From assembly GCA_002243285.1 (NCBI GenBank), contig CP022585.1, positions 718,501-782,500 on the forward strand: a DNA stretch of 64,000 bases, read 5' to 3'. A model generated the notes under the pieces. That model was given only the letters and a program-made list of their open reading frames with translations, was not told the origin of the DNA and searched no databases. The position numbers and the translations under genes are program-made. This DNA comes from Candidatus Fluviicola riflensis. Its GTDB lineage: Bacteria; Bacteroidota; Bacteroidia; Flavobacteriales_D; Crocinitomicaceae. Positions 8,811 to 17,818 of this stretch are shown here, piece by piece. Numbering within the stretch: position 1 is the stretch's first letter; each line of letters starts with the position of its first letter.

Positions 8811-11216
8811 TTAATTCCTCAAAATCTTCCCACTTTTCACCAAACTCTCCAATCGTTCCAACGTTTTTCGCTGCATGCACAGTTCCACAAATGCCTTTCG
8901 TTCCAAATCGAGTAAATATTGTTCGGAAACAGTCGTGTTCTGACTCAAATCACCGCCACACATTACCCAGCCGAGTTTTTCCGAAATCACACCGTCGTGT
9001 TCCGACATATAATGGCCTGACATCATTGAATTGGCTCCGACATAAATAATTCCAAGGCCTTCCTGACCTAAAACAGTCACGTTTTTGTCGCGTTTCGGAG
9101 CGATGTAGCCGGCTTCTGCCAATTGTAAACATGCTTCTTTGGCTCGTGTAAGCTGGTATTCTCTGCTAATTACGATTTCATCGATTCCTTTACGCAAGTA
9201 GCCCAATTCAAAGGCTTCCTGGGCAGAAGTTGATACTTTGGCCTGACCGATGGTGAGAAAACGTTCCCGCAGACGGTTGATCTTGATATCACCATCTTTC
9301 AATTCGTCGGACAATCGTTTGGCAAATTCTTTCGAACCGCCACCGCCGGGAATCAATCCAACGCCAAATTCCACCAAGCCCATGTATAATTCTGCGTGAG
9401 CGACCACTTTATCGGCGTGCATCGATAATTCGCAACCGCCACCGAGGGTCATATTGTGCGGAGCTACAACTACCGGAATATTGCAGTAACGAACACGCAT
9501 CATCGTGTCCTGGAAGGCTTTCACCGCGAAGTTCAGTTCATCAAATTCCTGCTCAACTGCCATCATGAAGATCATTCCCACATTGGCACCGGCCGAGAAA
9601 TTGCCACCGGTATTGGAAATCACCAAACCTTTGTAATCTTTTTCAGCCAATTCAATCGATTTATTGATCCCTTCGATTACGCCACCGCCAATAGTGTTCA
9701 TTTTAGTATGGAATTCAAGATTCAGGATTCCGTCTCCCAAATCAATGAGAGTTACATCAGTATTGCCCCAGACTTTTCCGGAAGCACGATATGTTTCCAA
9801 TTGGATCAATTCTTCGGTTCCCGGAATAACACGGTAATTTTTATCGATTTGACTGTAATAGTACTTTTTACCGTTTTCAACTTTGTAAAATGAAGTAAAA
9901 CCGGCTGTTTCCATTTCAGAAACCCAGGTAGGAAATTTTTTTCTTTTCTTAGCGACCAATTGTTTTCCGGCTTCAAAACCAATGATGTCCCAGGTTTCAA
10001 ACGGACCTAATTCCCAACCGAAACCGGCCTTGATAGCATCGTCGATTTTATAGAGATCATCGGCAATTTCGGGAATTCGATTACTGACATATGCAAATAA
10101 ACCGCCAAAAATGGAACGGTAAAATTCGCCTGCTTTGTCCATGCCAGCGAACAACATTTTGGTGCGTTGCTTGAGATCGTCGATCGATTTTGTCATTTCC
10201 AGTGTTGGGAAAGACGCTTTTTTGGCCGGACCGTATTCCATTGTTTTCAGGTCAAGCGAAAGAATTTCTTTTTTACCTTCTGCCGAAACGGCTTTTTTGT
10301 AAAATCCCTGTTTGGTTTTCGATCCCAGCCATTTATTGTCGAGCATAGTTTGGATAAAACCCGGAAGCTCAAACATCGCACGTTCTTCGTCATCCGGACA
10401 ATTGGCTTTTAATCCGTTGGCGACCATGGCAAGTGTATCCAATCCAACAACATCGCAGGTGCGGAAAGTTGCCGATTTCGGCCTTCCGAGTACTGGTCCA
10501 GTGAGTTTATCTACCTCATCGATTGTCAGGTCCATTTCCTCAACAGCGTGGAAAAGCGACATAATGCTGTAAACTCCCACTCGATTGGCGATAAACGCGG
10601 GTGTATCTTTACAAAGCACGGTCTTTTTCCCTAGAAATTTACTGCCGAATTGCATGTAGAAATCGACCACTTCCGGTAACGTTTTCGCAGTCGGAATAAT
10701 TTCCAGTAACGGAAGATAGCGGGGCGGATTAAAGAAGTGCGTTCCGGCAAAATGCGTTTTAAAATCATCACTTCTCCCTTCCAGCATCAGGTGAATTGGA
10801 ATTCCTGAAGTATTGGTGGAAATCAAGGTTCCCGGTTTTCGGAATTGTTCGACTTGCGCAAAAACCTGCTGCTTGATGTCGAGTCGTTCGACAACGGCTT
10901 CCATTACCCAATCCGCTTCGGCAATTTTAGACATGTCGTCAGAAAAATTACCCGTTGAAATACGTTTCGCAAACGATTTCGAATAAATCGGGGAAGGATT
11001 GCTGCTGAGCGCTGTTTGCAAAGCTTCGTTCACAATGCGGTTGCGTATCTGTGGTGAATCAAGCGTAAGTTTGCTCTTTTCTTCGGCCGGAGTCAGTTCC
11101 TTCGGCACTATATCGAGCAATAAAACTTCGATACCGATATTGGCGAAGTGGCAGGCAATGCGCGAACCCATAACTCCTGAGCCAAGAATGGCAACTTTTC
11201 GAATATACCTGGTCAT
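8811..11216 (-). CDS. fadN: FadN-type 3-hydroxyacyl-CoA dehydrogenase / enoyl-CoA hydratase fusion
   Basis: An 801-residue bifunctional enzyme for hydration and oxidation in beta-oxidation. The dehydrogenase part comes first: GSGVMGSRIACHFAN (NAD-binding) at residues about 11-26, SNTSG-like STNTSGIP near 135, and HFFNPPRYLPLLE with the catalytic His near residue 160. The crotonase part is C-terminal, with SNTGGNFSAGANVG near 560, GGGCELSMHAD and EFGVGLIPGGGG. This order (dehydrogenase then hydratase) is that of B. subtilis FadN and the reverse of E. coli FadB. It is 12 bases downstream of the MarR gene and upstream of fadA, giving a marR-fadN-fadA operon. Confidence 0.93.
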   Translation of the reverse strand: MTRYIRKVAILGSGVMGSRIACHFANIGIEVLLLDIVPKELTPAEEKSKLTLDSPQIRNRIVNEALQTALSSNPSPIYSKSFAKRISTGNFSDDMSKIAEADWVMEAVVERLDIKQQVFAQVEQFRKPGTLISTNTSGIPIHLMLEGRSDDFKTHFAGTHFFNPPRYLPLLEIIPTAKTLPEVVDFYMQFGSKFLGKKTVLCKDTPAFIANRVGVYSIMSLFHAVEEMDLTIDEVDKLTGPVLGRPKSATFRTCDVVGLDTLAMVANGLKANCPDDEERAMFELPGFIQTMLDNKWLGSKTKQGFYKKAVSAEGKKEILSLDLKTMEYGPAKKASFPTLEMTKSIDDLKQRTKMLFAGMDKAGEFYRSIFGGLFAYVSNRIPEIADDLYKIDDAIKAGFGWELGPFETWDIIGFEAGKQLVAKKRKKFPTWVSEMETAGFTSFYKVENGKKYYYSQIDKNYRVIPGTEELIQLETYRASGKVWGNTDVTLIDLGDGILNLEFHTKMNTIGGGVIEGINKSIELAEKDYKGLVISNTGGNFSAGANVGMIFMMAVEQEFDELNFAVKAFQDTMMRVRYCNIPVVVAPHNMTLGGGCELSMHADKVVAHAELYMGLVEFGVGLIPGGGGSKEFAKRLSDELKDGDIKINRLRERFLTIGQAKVSTSAQEAFELGYLRKGIDEIVISREYQLTRAKEACLQLAEAGYIAPKRDKNVTVLGQEGLGIIYVGANSMMSGHYMSEHDGVISEKLGWVMCGGDLSQNTTVSEQYLLDLERKAFVELCMQRKTLERLESLVKSGKILRN

Positions 11217-11228
11217 AATGCTGTGTTT

Positions 11229-11681
11229 TTAAATCTCTGTATTTGGTTCCGATAATTCTTCATCCACAATTTTTTGGACTTCCTGAATTACTGATTGAAA
11301 AATAGCGAAATGTTCTTTTGGAATGCGGCTTTCGACCTTTTTGTTGAAGTCAAAGATCACGTCACGAGCAACGTAACGGGCATCGAGCCCTGTTTCAGTG
11401 AGGAAAATACGTACAACGCGCTTGTCGGTTTTGTCTTCTTCCCGGCGAATAAACCCTTTTTCTTCCATGGTTTTCAACGTCCTGGAAAGACTGGTAGGTT
11501 CCATTCCCATGCGCGGACCGAGTTGCGTGCTCGGGGTTCCGTCTTTATCGATGTGCAGCAAGATAAATCCTACCGACATACTGAGTCCGTAAGTTGTTGC
11601 TTTTTGATTGTACATGCGCGACATGCGGTGCCAGGTTTGGCGTACATCAAGATCTATCTGGTAATTGGGTCTTTCTAACAT
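11229..11681 (-). CDS. MarR-family transcriptional regulator of the fad operon
   Basis: A winged-helix regulator of about 150 residues. The open frame could start at a TTG at 11699, but the ATG at 11681 (MLERPNYQ) is preferred. The DNA-binding region reads TSLSRTLKTMEEKGFIRREEDKTDKRVVRIFLTETG, the usual MarR recognition helix and wing with the DxRxxR-like element. It is the first gene of the unit and lies 12 bases before fadN, so it probably controls fadNA and itself, perhaps in response to an acyl-CoA. Two inverted repeats upstream, ATTAA-AAA-TTAAT at 11708-11720 and TATGC-GT-ACATA at 11720-11731, are operator candidates. Confidence 0.9.
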   Translation of the reverse strand: MLERPNYQIDLDVRQTWHRMSRMYNQKATTYGLSMSVGFILLHIDKDGTPSTQLGPRMGMEPTSLSRTLKTMEEKGFIRREEDKTDKRVVRIFLTETGLDARYVARDVIFDFNKKVESRIPKEHFAIFQSVIQEVQKIVDEELSEPNTEI

Positions 11682-11707
11682 ACATTCGTTTAGCTTCAAC
11701 GAATATA

Positions 11708-11731
11708 ATTAAAAATTAATATGCGTACATA
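11708..11731. promoter_or_regulatory. Candidate operator upstream of marR-fadN-fadA
   Basis: Two adjoining inverted repeats, ATTAA-AAA-TTAAT (11708-11720, perfect arms) and TATGC-GT-ACATA (11720-11731, one arm mismatch), lie 27-50 bases upstream of the chosen marR start. The second matches the palindrome upstream of fadE at 9 of 12 positions. Binding by the MarR protein is an inference. Confidence 0.35.
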
Positions 11732-11790
11732 GTATTTTGAAAAAATTTCAACGTGGGGAGATCAGATTGTGAAATTACAAAAAAAAATGA

Positions 11791-12195
11791 TTACCAGGTT
11801 TTTTCGCTGCGAAAAACGGTTCCGTTGAAACGCGCGATCAGCTCGTTGTGCTGGTTGGTAATTTCAACAACGTAACGCGCAATTGTTTTTCCTTTTTGAA
11901 TTTCGGTGCAAATTGCGGTAAGCGTATCGTTCAGTTGAGCAGGTTTAATATGAGCGATGCTTGTTTCGATGCTCACGCATTGTTGTCCGTGGCTGTTGGA
12001 GGCGAAGGCAAGTGCCGAATCGGCCAGCGCATAGGAAATGCCTCCGTGTGTGATGCCGAATCCGTTGAGCATTTCCGGAGAAATAGTGCAGGAAAGCGTA
12101 CAAGTACCGAAATCAATGTGTAGAACCCGGATGCCCATCCATTGCGAATAGGCATCCAGTTGCATCATTTTATCTACGATGGATTTTGGGTCCAC
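11791..12195 (-). CDS. paaI: PaaI-type hotdog-fold thioesterase
   Basis: A 134-residue hotdog-fold protein that probably hydrolyses acyl-CoA or aryl-CoA thioesters in the cytoplasm. The characteristic HGGISYALADSALAFASNS segment lies near residues 50-68. The preceding NGFGITHGG and the Asp in LADSA agree with PaaI/YdiI-like enzymes, whose family size is about 135-150. It follows the acidic protein gene at 12201 by 5 bases and is probably cotranscribed with it. It lies upstream of the marR-fad unit, so a housekeeping role in releasing CoA from stalled intermediates fits. The symbol reflects the subfamily; the substrate is not shown by the sequence. Confidence 0.78.
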   Translation of the reverse strand: MDPKSIVDKMMQLDAYSQWMGIRVLHIDFGTCTLSCTISPEMLNGFGITHGGISYALADSALAFASNSHGQQCVSIETSIAHIKPAQLNDTLTAICTEIQKGKTIARYVVEITNQHNELIARFNGTVFRSEKTW

Positions 12196-12200
12196 GGAAT

Positions 12201-12680
12201 TTATTGATTAGTTGAACGGCTCAACAGGGAAATCATCGCCAGTGAAACGATGAAAAGTTGTGTCGCGGTTTCATCGTCTAATGTAGCGCCATCTTCATCC
12301 TCCATGCTCACTTCCAATGCCATGAAACGCACTAAATCAGGTTGATCGCTGAAATCTTCCAGCAACTGATCGTCTTCGGTTTCGAAATAATTATCGAGCA
12401 AAGCAAAATAAGGTTCTTCGAAATCGTCTATCTGACTTTCGGTAACCGTCGCCGGGTGCAATCCCGCCTGAGAAAAGGCTTCCAGGATAACGGTGAAGTA
12501 ATAAACCAGCAGACTTTCAAGATCTTCGTTTTGGTATTCTTCCGATGCCGACATCACATACCCAAGCAAAACGGGCTGAGCAGTGGTGTGTGTTTCGGTT
12601 AAACGATCGATCGCGCTATCGTCTAACGTATCTACCTTTTTAATGGCCGCTTCGATGTGACCCAATGTAACTTGTGACAT
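12201..12680 (-). CDS. Acidic protein of unknown function
   Basis: A 159-residue, strongly acidic and mostly helical protein with no signal peptide, membrane segment or cysteine motif. It has runs such as DNYFETEDDQLLEDF and SMEDEDGATLDDET. I do not recognise the family. It is the first gene of a two-gene unit with the thioesterase (5-base gap), and a 7-of-8 match to the -7 box (TACCTTTA, reverse strand 12697-12704) lies 17 bases before its start. The arrangement and absence of stops in a 480-base frame support a real gene. Its job is unknown; the acidic surface could mean a binding partner or inhibitor role. Confidence 0.75.
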   Translation of the reverse strand: MSQVTLGHIEAAIKKVDTLDDSAIDRLTETHTTAQPVLLGYVMSASEEYQNEDLESLLVYYFTVILEAFSQAGLHPATVTESQIDDFEEPYFALLDNYFETEDDQLLEDFSDQPDLVRFMALEVSMEDEDGATLDDETATQLFIVSLAMISLLSRSTNQ

Positions 12681-12763
12681 GTGTTAAAAATTTTGATAAA
12701 GGTAGTTTGAATATTTTTAACAGTATTGTTTCTCCGTGCCGGTGTTTACCTTTTCAGAAAGTG

Positions 12764-12771
12764 TACATTTG
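12764..12771 (+). promoter_or_regulatory. -7 promoter box of the lipoprotein / WG-repeat unit
   Basis: TACATTTG is a perfect match to TAnnTTTG and lies 20 bases upstream of the ATG at 12791. Confidence 0.65.
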
Positions 12772-12790
12772 ATAGTGTAAACTGATAACT

Positions 12791-14182
12791 ATGCGATACC
12801 TTTCCTTCCTGATCTTATTGGTGCTGATTGGCTGCAGTTCTGATCCTTCAAACCAAAAATCAACCGATCCGGCAACTGCTGACAAACAAACAACTTCTGA
12901 CAAAGCCATACAATTAGCAGAAAACTGGCTCACAAATCCGGCGGATGAATTTGCACTGACCTTAAACAAAGCACAGGAATTGATTACCGCTAAAGGTTCT
13001 CATATCCGCATTCCGGCAAATGCATTTATGCGAAAAGACGGTTCTCAGCCAACAGGAAAAGCGCGATTGGTGTTCAACGAATTTCAAACGGAAGGTGAAA
13101 TTATTGCCAGCGGTTTTCCAATGAGGTACAAAACACCAAAAGGCGATACGATCCAGTTTCAAAGCGCAGGAATGTTTGAAATCCGGGCGTACGAAGGTGA
13201 TGAGGAATTAGAATTAAAAAAAGGAAAATCCATTGAAGTGGAACTGGCAACGCCGAGCAGCGGAATGTACAATTTTTACCAGTTGGATGACAATACCAGG
13301 GCATGGACCGAAAAAGCATCGAATCTGTCGCCTGTGCCCAATCGTTACCTGGAAGAACAGGAAGCGCGGTTGAAAGAACTGGAAACAATTACAGCTTCAA
13401 AACCGAAAAAACCGGTTGAACATAGTCCTTCTGACCGTTTGTTCGACATTAAAGTAGATCCAAAAAAATACACCGAGTTCCAGGAAATGGGCGGAGTGAT
13501 GTGGAAATATGTTGGCAAAAAGAAAGAATCTGATCCAGCGGCAAATCCGAAATTGTTCCATGAAAAATATGAATTCATGCGTTTGAGTCCGAAAGCGGGT
13601 GAAGACATGATCTATGAAGTGGCGTTTTCATCGAAAGACGATACAATTACGTTGGATTTGGCGCCTGTTTTTCCAGGTAAACTGAAGGCGAAGAACGAAA
13701 AACGCCTCAAGGAAAAAATTGCGAAATTCAATGCTGCTATGAAGGAACAGGAAAAAGTTCGTCAACAGCAACGCAATGAATCTCAATTGCTTCGTTTGTT
13801 CAACGTTGATAAGTTGGGCGTTTACAATTATGATCGCCAGTATAAAGAAGGAAATATCGTTCCGGTTTTGGCGCAATTTACTTTCGAGGGCAAACCGCTT
13901 TCCGATTATCCGCTGGCTTCTGTTTACCTCATCCCCGAAGGAAAAATGGCGGTGATTCAATATGATTTAGGATCGGCCCAGGCATTTGCGTTTGATCCGT
14001 TTGAGCGAAATCGATTGATCGCCGTGATTGGTGAAAATGAAGTCTATTCGCTTTCCAATAAAGAATTCCAGGCACTTCATTTGGACCGTTTCAAAAACCG
14101 ACCAGCTAAAATTGACCTGCACCGTTTTCAGAAGGAAGTCAAGACAGGTAAAGATCTGGACGCAATTCTGGCGAGTAAATGA
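12791..14182 (+). CDS. Lipoprotein of unknown function
   Basis: A 463-residue lipoprotein: the N-terminus MRYLSFLILLVLIGCSS carries a lipobox with Cys15. The mature protein is hydrophilic. An N-terminal beta-rich part (residues about 70-160, with ITAKGSHIRIPANAF and FQSAGMFEIRAY) looks like the domain found in several exported Bacteroidetes proteins. A Lys/Glu-rich, probably coiled-coil stretch lies near residues 295-330. I do not recognise a named family. Its stop overlaps the start of the next gene by four bases (ATGA at 14179), so the two are translationally coupled and probably work together in the envelope. A perfect -7 box stands 20 bases upstream. Confidence 0.82.
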   Translation: MRYLSFLILLVLIGCSSDPSNQKSTDPATADKQTTSDKAIQLAENWLTNPADEFALTLNKAQELITAKGSHIRIPANAFMRKDGSQPTGKARLVFNEFQTEGEIIASGFPMRYKTPKGDTIQFQSAGMFEIRAYEGDEELELKKGKSIEVELATPSSGMYNFYQLDDNTRAWTEKASNLSPVPNRYLEEQEARLKELETITASKPKKPVEHSPSDRLFDIKVDPKKYTEFQEMGGVMWKYVGKKKESDPAANPKLFHEKYEFMRLSPKAGEDMIYEVAFSSKDDTITLDLAPVFPGKLKAKNEKRLKEKIAKFNAAMKEQEKVRQQQRNESQLLRLFNVDKLGVYNYDRQYKEGNIVPVLAQFTFEGKPLSDYPLASVYLIPEGKMAVIQYDLGSAQAFAFDPFERNRLIAVIGENEVYSLSNKEFQALHLDRFKNRPAKIDLHRFQKEVKTGKDLDAILASK

Positions 14183-17100
14183 TTGGAAAGCACGTTTTAC
14201 TGGCAGTATTTTTTCTTTGTGCGCAATTGTTATCCGCGCAGGGAGAAGGCTATGAAGTCGAGCCGCCATTAACAGTTTTGCCTTTTCCTGTTTCGGATGG
14301 CTGGACGTTTGTGGGCGATTCTTCCAATACAAATACTTATCCGGTTTACGATTCCATTGTGTTTTACGAATGGGAATTCTTTATTGCCCGGCCGCAAATT
14401 GCGATTAACAAGGAAGGTTTTTACGGACTTCTATCCGCAGCGGAGCAAGTCGATACGCTGGAAGCGTTTGAATATGATTCATTGTTTTATTTTGGGGCTA
14501 ATTATTTCGGCCGGAAAAACGGTACCTGGACCAACTGGCAATTGCAATGGAATTTCCCGAAATGGGATCTGAAAACAAAACCCTTTGGTAAAGTCGAACG
14601 CTGGTTTCGTGATGAAATGGGGCTGTATTTTTGGCAGAATGGCAAGATGGGTGTTTTTAACGGTTATTTCGGAAATGACCTTCCGGCAGAGTATAAGTAT
14701 TGTCATTATTTCGGCCAGTTGGAAGTAAAAATCACTGAAAATGAATATACTGTAAATGTGTATTATCTGGTTTCCGATGGTAAACATTTTGGGTTGCTGG
14801 AAAATGATAAACCGATCATTCCGGTTGTCGCATCGAATATTCAATTTTGGGAACATGGATTTATTCGCTATTGGCAAAACGGCTGGAAATATTTGCGCGT
14901 TTCCGATCACAAACTCATTGATCCGGATGGTGCAGATGTTGTGATTTACAATCCAATATCCTGGAAAATTTTCAACAGCGACAGAACCCGTTCAACACTT
15001 TACCTTTTTAATGGATCAAGGGTGCTTTCGGGCAATTACCAAGACTATTTTATGTTGGAGAACAAACAGATAGTCGCCAGAAAAGATTCTTCAACGGTTG
15101 TTTTACTGAATTCCTCGGGACAACTGGTGTTTGATTGCGGTTGCGAACAGTTGGACTACCTGGAAGATGATCGATTTTCCTGCTTGAAAAAGGGGAAATG
15201 GGTATTGGTAGACGATCATGGCCAGCAACTTTCAAAACAAGGGTTTGATCACATCAACCGGTTGAACGGAAGTACGAATAGATTGCGTGTCCACGAAAAC
15301 AATCGGATCGGTGTCATAGACCTGGAAGGCAAATTGATTTATCCGGTCAGCTATTCGGCGGTTTTTACCAACGGAACCATTTACCTGTTGGAAAATGACC
15401 GGGGATTTGCTGTTGGAACAGCGAATGGTGATTTTTTGAGCGAGCATTTGTATCAGGATCACTACTATTCAATGCAAAATCCAAACCTGGTTGTGATGTA
15501 CAATTCATGGAATAACCTGGATCTTTATTCCCCGAAAACCAAACTTAATTCACGGCCGGTTAACCTGTTTTTATACGCCGATGAGGTCGTGAAATGCTAC
15601 GAAAAAGAAGGATTGGAACTCGTTGTTCTCGAATCGAATTTAAGTGTTTCCGAGCGCATTTTTTATCCGGGAATGTCTTCAATGGAGGTAGGCGAAATGC
15701 CGAAAGAACCACATTATGTTTACGATACAAAAGCATACAACCGCTCACATCTCGAAGAGCACCAATTGAGTGGTTATTTTGGTTATCGTTTCAATTGGAA
15801 CACTGATCACATCAATCCGCCACATTTCAAGGAAGTGCAGCAAAACCTCGCTTTCGGTTTGGATTTTTGCGTTGAGACTTATGAAAATGAGCCTTTTTCC
15901 ATCAACGAAAACCTTACGCTCACAAGTCAAAATCATTATCAGATTGTAAGTGAAGCCGGCGGAACTTATCAGTGGGAACCAATGATCAGTTCAACATTGC
16001 CGATGGAATCTGCCGGTGGTTCGTCGTCTGATAACCGATTAAATTATTACGGAAATGGCCGGCAGGATTGGGTTTCAGGTTTATCGAAACACAGCCATGA
16101 TGCGAATCAGGTAGTGTATATTCATTATGATGCAGATGATTTGTACACGTACAATGTTGGTGGTAAGGTGGTTCCTGCTAAAGATTTGCGCAATTCTTTT
16201 TCGGTGTTTGATTACATGCAGCGATTTAATTTGCGCGGCAACCTGATGATGACTAACGAGACGATCGATTATGTCATGGATCCGTCTAATCGCTTGAAAG
16301 TAGAAGGTGGAAGCTGGTTTGTTGATATCGATTATACCACGCGAGAGGAAAAAATTTCGGACAATCTGAAAGGAAAACTCTACGAATCGATTTCGTATTA
16401 CAATTCATGGGAACCGGATTTGTCGACCTATCTTGCGAAAACAGGATCAAAATACATCTGGTCTTTTCAGGGCAAAGATTCTGTTTTGCTTGATCGTTTC
16501 AAAGCAATCGAAACAACCGGTTCGGAAAACGATTATTACATTGTTACCAGTGCCGATGCCGAACAGGCGAAGGTACATCCTTACAATCCGCAATATGTTT
16601 TCATTGAAAATGATTCGACGCTTTTTTACCAGAATGGCCGGATTTTACGGCATTCAATCACTGGTTGGGGATTAAATTCGATTGACGGAGAAGAATTGAT
16701 TCCGCCCATTCAGGATGAAATTCGTTACCTGAACAATGACTTGTTCGCTCTGAGAAATGAGGAAGAATGGAAGATCATCACGCGCGACGGCGTATTGTCG
16801 AATGATCTTGTGTTTACTGAAGTTCAGCCTTATGAAAACGATTTTGCAATTGCGCGAATGAAAGGTTCTTCGGTTTTAATCGACCGCGATGTGAACGTGG
16901 TTTTTCAATCAAACGAAGGAGCAATCAAAGCTGCCGGTTCCGGATTTTACACAGTTGAAAGTATCGGAAAAATGATTGTATTCAAACCTGATAATCAGCT
17001 TCGCGACACGATTCTTTCCGCCGAGAAACACCTTCAAAACGGCTGGGTTTATGGAAGAATGAAAGAAAAACGTTACTTGAGAAAACTCGGAAGCAAAGAG

Positions 17101-17760
17101 CGCATTTTTGTGAAATCGACAGCTATGCCTGAAGTTATTGGTGACTTGATCTTAATCGATAAAAACGGATTGTATACCGTTATGAAAACAGATGGAACTT
17201 TGGTTTTTTCCAAAAATAAAAAATGGAAATCGGTTGAAAAAGGCGATGGAATGATCGTGTTGAAGTCGGATAAAGAATGGTGCTTTTTAAATCTTTCGGG
17301 AACACAAATTCATACCTGTAAAAAAGGAAAATCATTGAATTATTTTGACCAGCGATTTGTGATTGAGCAGCAGGATACGACTTACGGCTTGGATCAATTC
17401 GGGAATTTTTATGTGGTTACCAAAGAAGGAATGAAACGCATGGAAGATCAGGGAAAATCTGCTTCAACAACTCCTTCCGGGTATAAAATAGTTGAATCAG
17501 TCAACGGTTACGGAGTAATGGATGATCGTGGAAATATGCTTGTGACACCCATTCATCTGGCAGTCTTAGGAAAACAAGGTGAGGAATTCATAGTCGAAAC
17601 ACTTTCCAAAAAAGGTGTATACAACCGCTCGCTTCAACCATTGATTCCTGTTCAATTTGATCAGATTACCGGTTATGACGCGCGTTTCTTTTTAGTACGT
17701 CAGGGATCAAAGCATGGCATTTGCACGGCTTCCGGCGAGTGGTTTTGTCCAATTCACTGA
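14179..17760 (+). CDS. Large secreted WG-repeat-like protein
   Basis: A 1193-residue exported protein with a signal peptide (MIGKHVLLAVFFLCAQLLSAQ). The chain is built of many diverged units of the type G-x-hydrophobic-(D/N)xxGxx(hydrophobic)-P, for example GVIDLEGKLIYPVSYSAVF, GVMDDRGNMLVTPI and GICTASGEWF, which resemble WG beta-repeats. A beta-propeller or solenoid is likely. A central block (residues about 560-760) lacks this pattern and has Asp/Asn/Tyr-rich text. No T9SS sorting domain is seen at the C-terminus, so it may stay in the periplasm. It overlaps the upstream lipoprotein gene by four bases. Function unknown; a scaffold or binding role with the lipoprotein is an inference. Confidence 0.8.
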   Translation: MIGKHVLLAVFFLCAQLLSAQGEGYEVEPPLTVLPFPVSDGWTFVGDSSNTNTYPVYDSIVFYEWEFFIARPQIAINKEGFYGLLSAAEQVDTLEAFEYDSLFYFGANYFGRKNGTWTNWQLQWNFPKWDLKTKPFGKVERWFRDEMGLYFWQNGKMGVFNGYFGNDLPAEYKYCHYFGQLEVKITENEYTVNVYYLVSDGKHFGLLENDKPIIPVVASNIQFWEHGFIRYWQNGWKYLRVSDHKLIDPDGADVVIYNPISWKIFNSDRTRSTLYLFNGSRVLSGNYQDYFMLENKQIVARKDSSTVVLLNSSGQLVFDCGCEQLDYLEDDRFSCLKKGKWVLVDDHGQQLSKQGFDHINRLNGSTNRLRVHENNRIGVIDLEGKLIYPVSYSAVFTNGTIYLLENDRGFAVGTANGDFLSEHLYQDHYYSMQNPNLVVMYNSWNNLDLYSPKTKLNSRPVNLFLYADEVVKCYEKEGLELVVLESNLSVSERIFYPGMSSMEVGEMPKEPHYVYDTKAYNRSHLEEHQLSGYFGYRFNWNTDHINPPHFKEVQQNLAFGLDFCVETYENEPFSINENLTLTSQNHYQIVSEAGGTYQWEPMISSTLPMESAGGSSSDNRLNYYGNGRQDWVSGLSKHSHDANQVVYIHYDADDLYTYNVGGKVVPAKDLRNSFSVFDYMQRFNLRGNLMMTNETIDYVMDPSNRLKVEGGSWFVDIDYTTREEKISDNLKGKLYESISYYNSWEPDLSTYLAKTGSKYIWSFQGKDSVLLDRFKAIETTGSENDYYIVTSADAEQAKVHPYNPQYVFIENDSTLFYQNGRILRHSITGWGLNSIDGEELIPPIQDEIRYLNNDLFALRNEEEWKIITRDGVLSNDLVFTEVQPYENDFAIARMKGSSVLIDRDVNVVFQSNEGAIKAAGSGFYTVESIGKMIVFKPDNQLRDTILSAEKHLQNGWVYGRMKEKRYLRKLGSKERIFVKSTAMPEVIGDLILIDKNGLYTVMKTDGTLVFSKNKKWKSVEKGDGMIVLKSDKEWCFLNLSGTQIHTCKKGKSLNYFDQRFVIEQQDTTYGLDQFGNFYVVTKEGMKRMEDQGKSASTTPSGYKIVESVNGYGVMDDRGNMLVTPIHLAVLGKQGEEFIVETLSKKGVYNRSLQPLIPVQFDQITGYDARFFLVRQGSKHGICTASGEWFCPIH

Positions 17761-17807
17761 TCGGCCAGCCGGATAAAAAACAACAAGTTTCCATTTCAGA
17801 TAAATGT

Positions 17808-17815
17808 TATATTTG
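17808..17815 (+). promoter_or_regulatory. -7 promoter box very close to a start codon
   Basis: TATATTTG is a perfect -7 match ending only three bases before the ATG at 17819. Transcription would start at or near the start codon, giving a leaderless or nearly leaderless mRNA. Confidence 0.5.
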
Positions 17816-17818
17816 ACC

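Noticed and set aside
9456..9893. 145-codon forward frame opposite fadN
   Set aside because: Antisense to the FadN crotonase region; low-complexity His/Phe-rich text with no family match.
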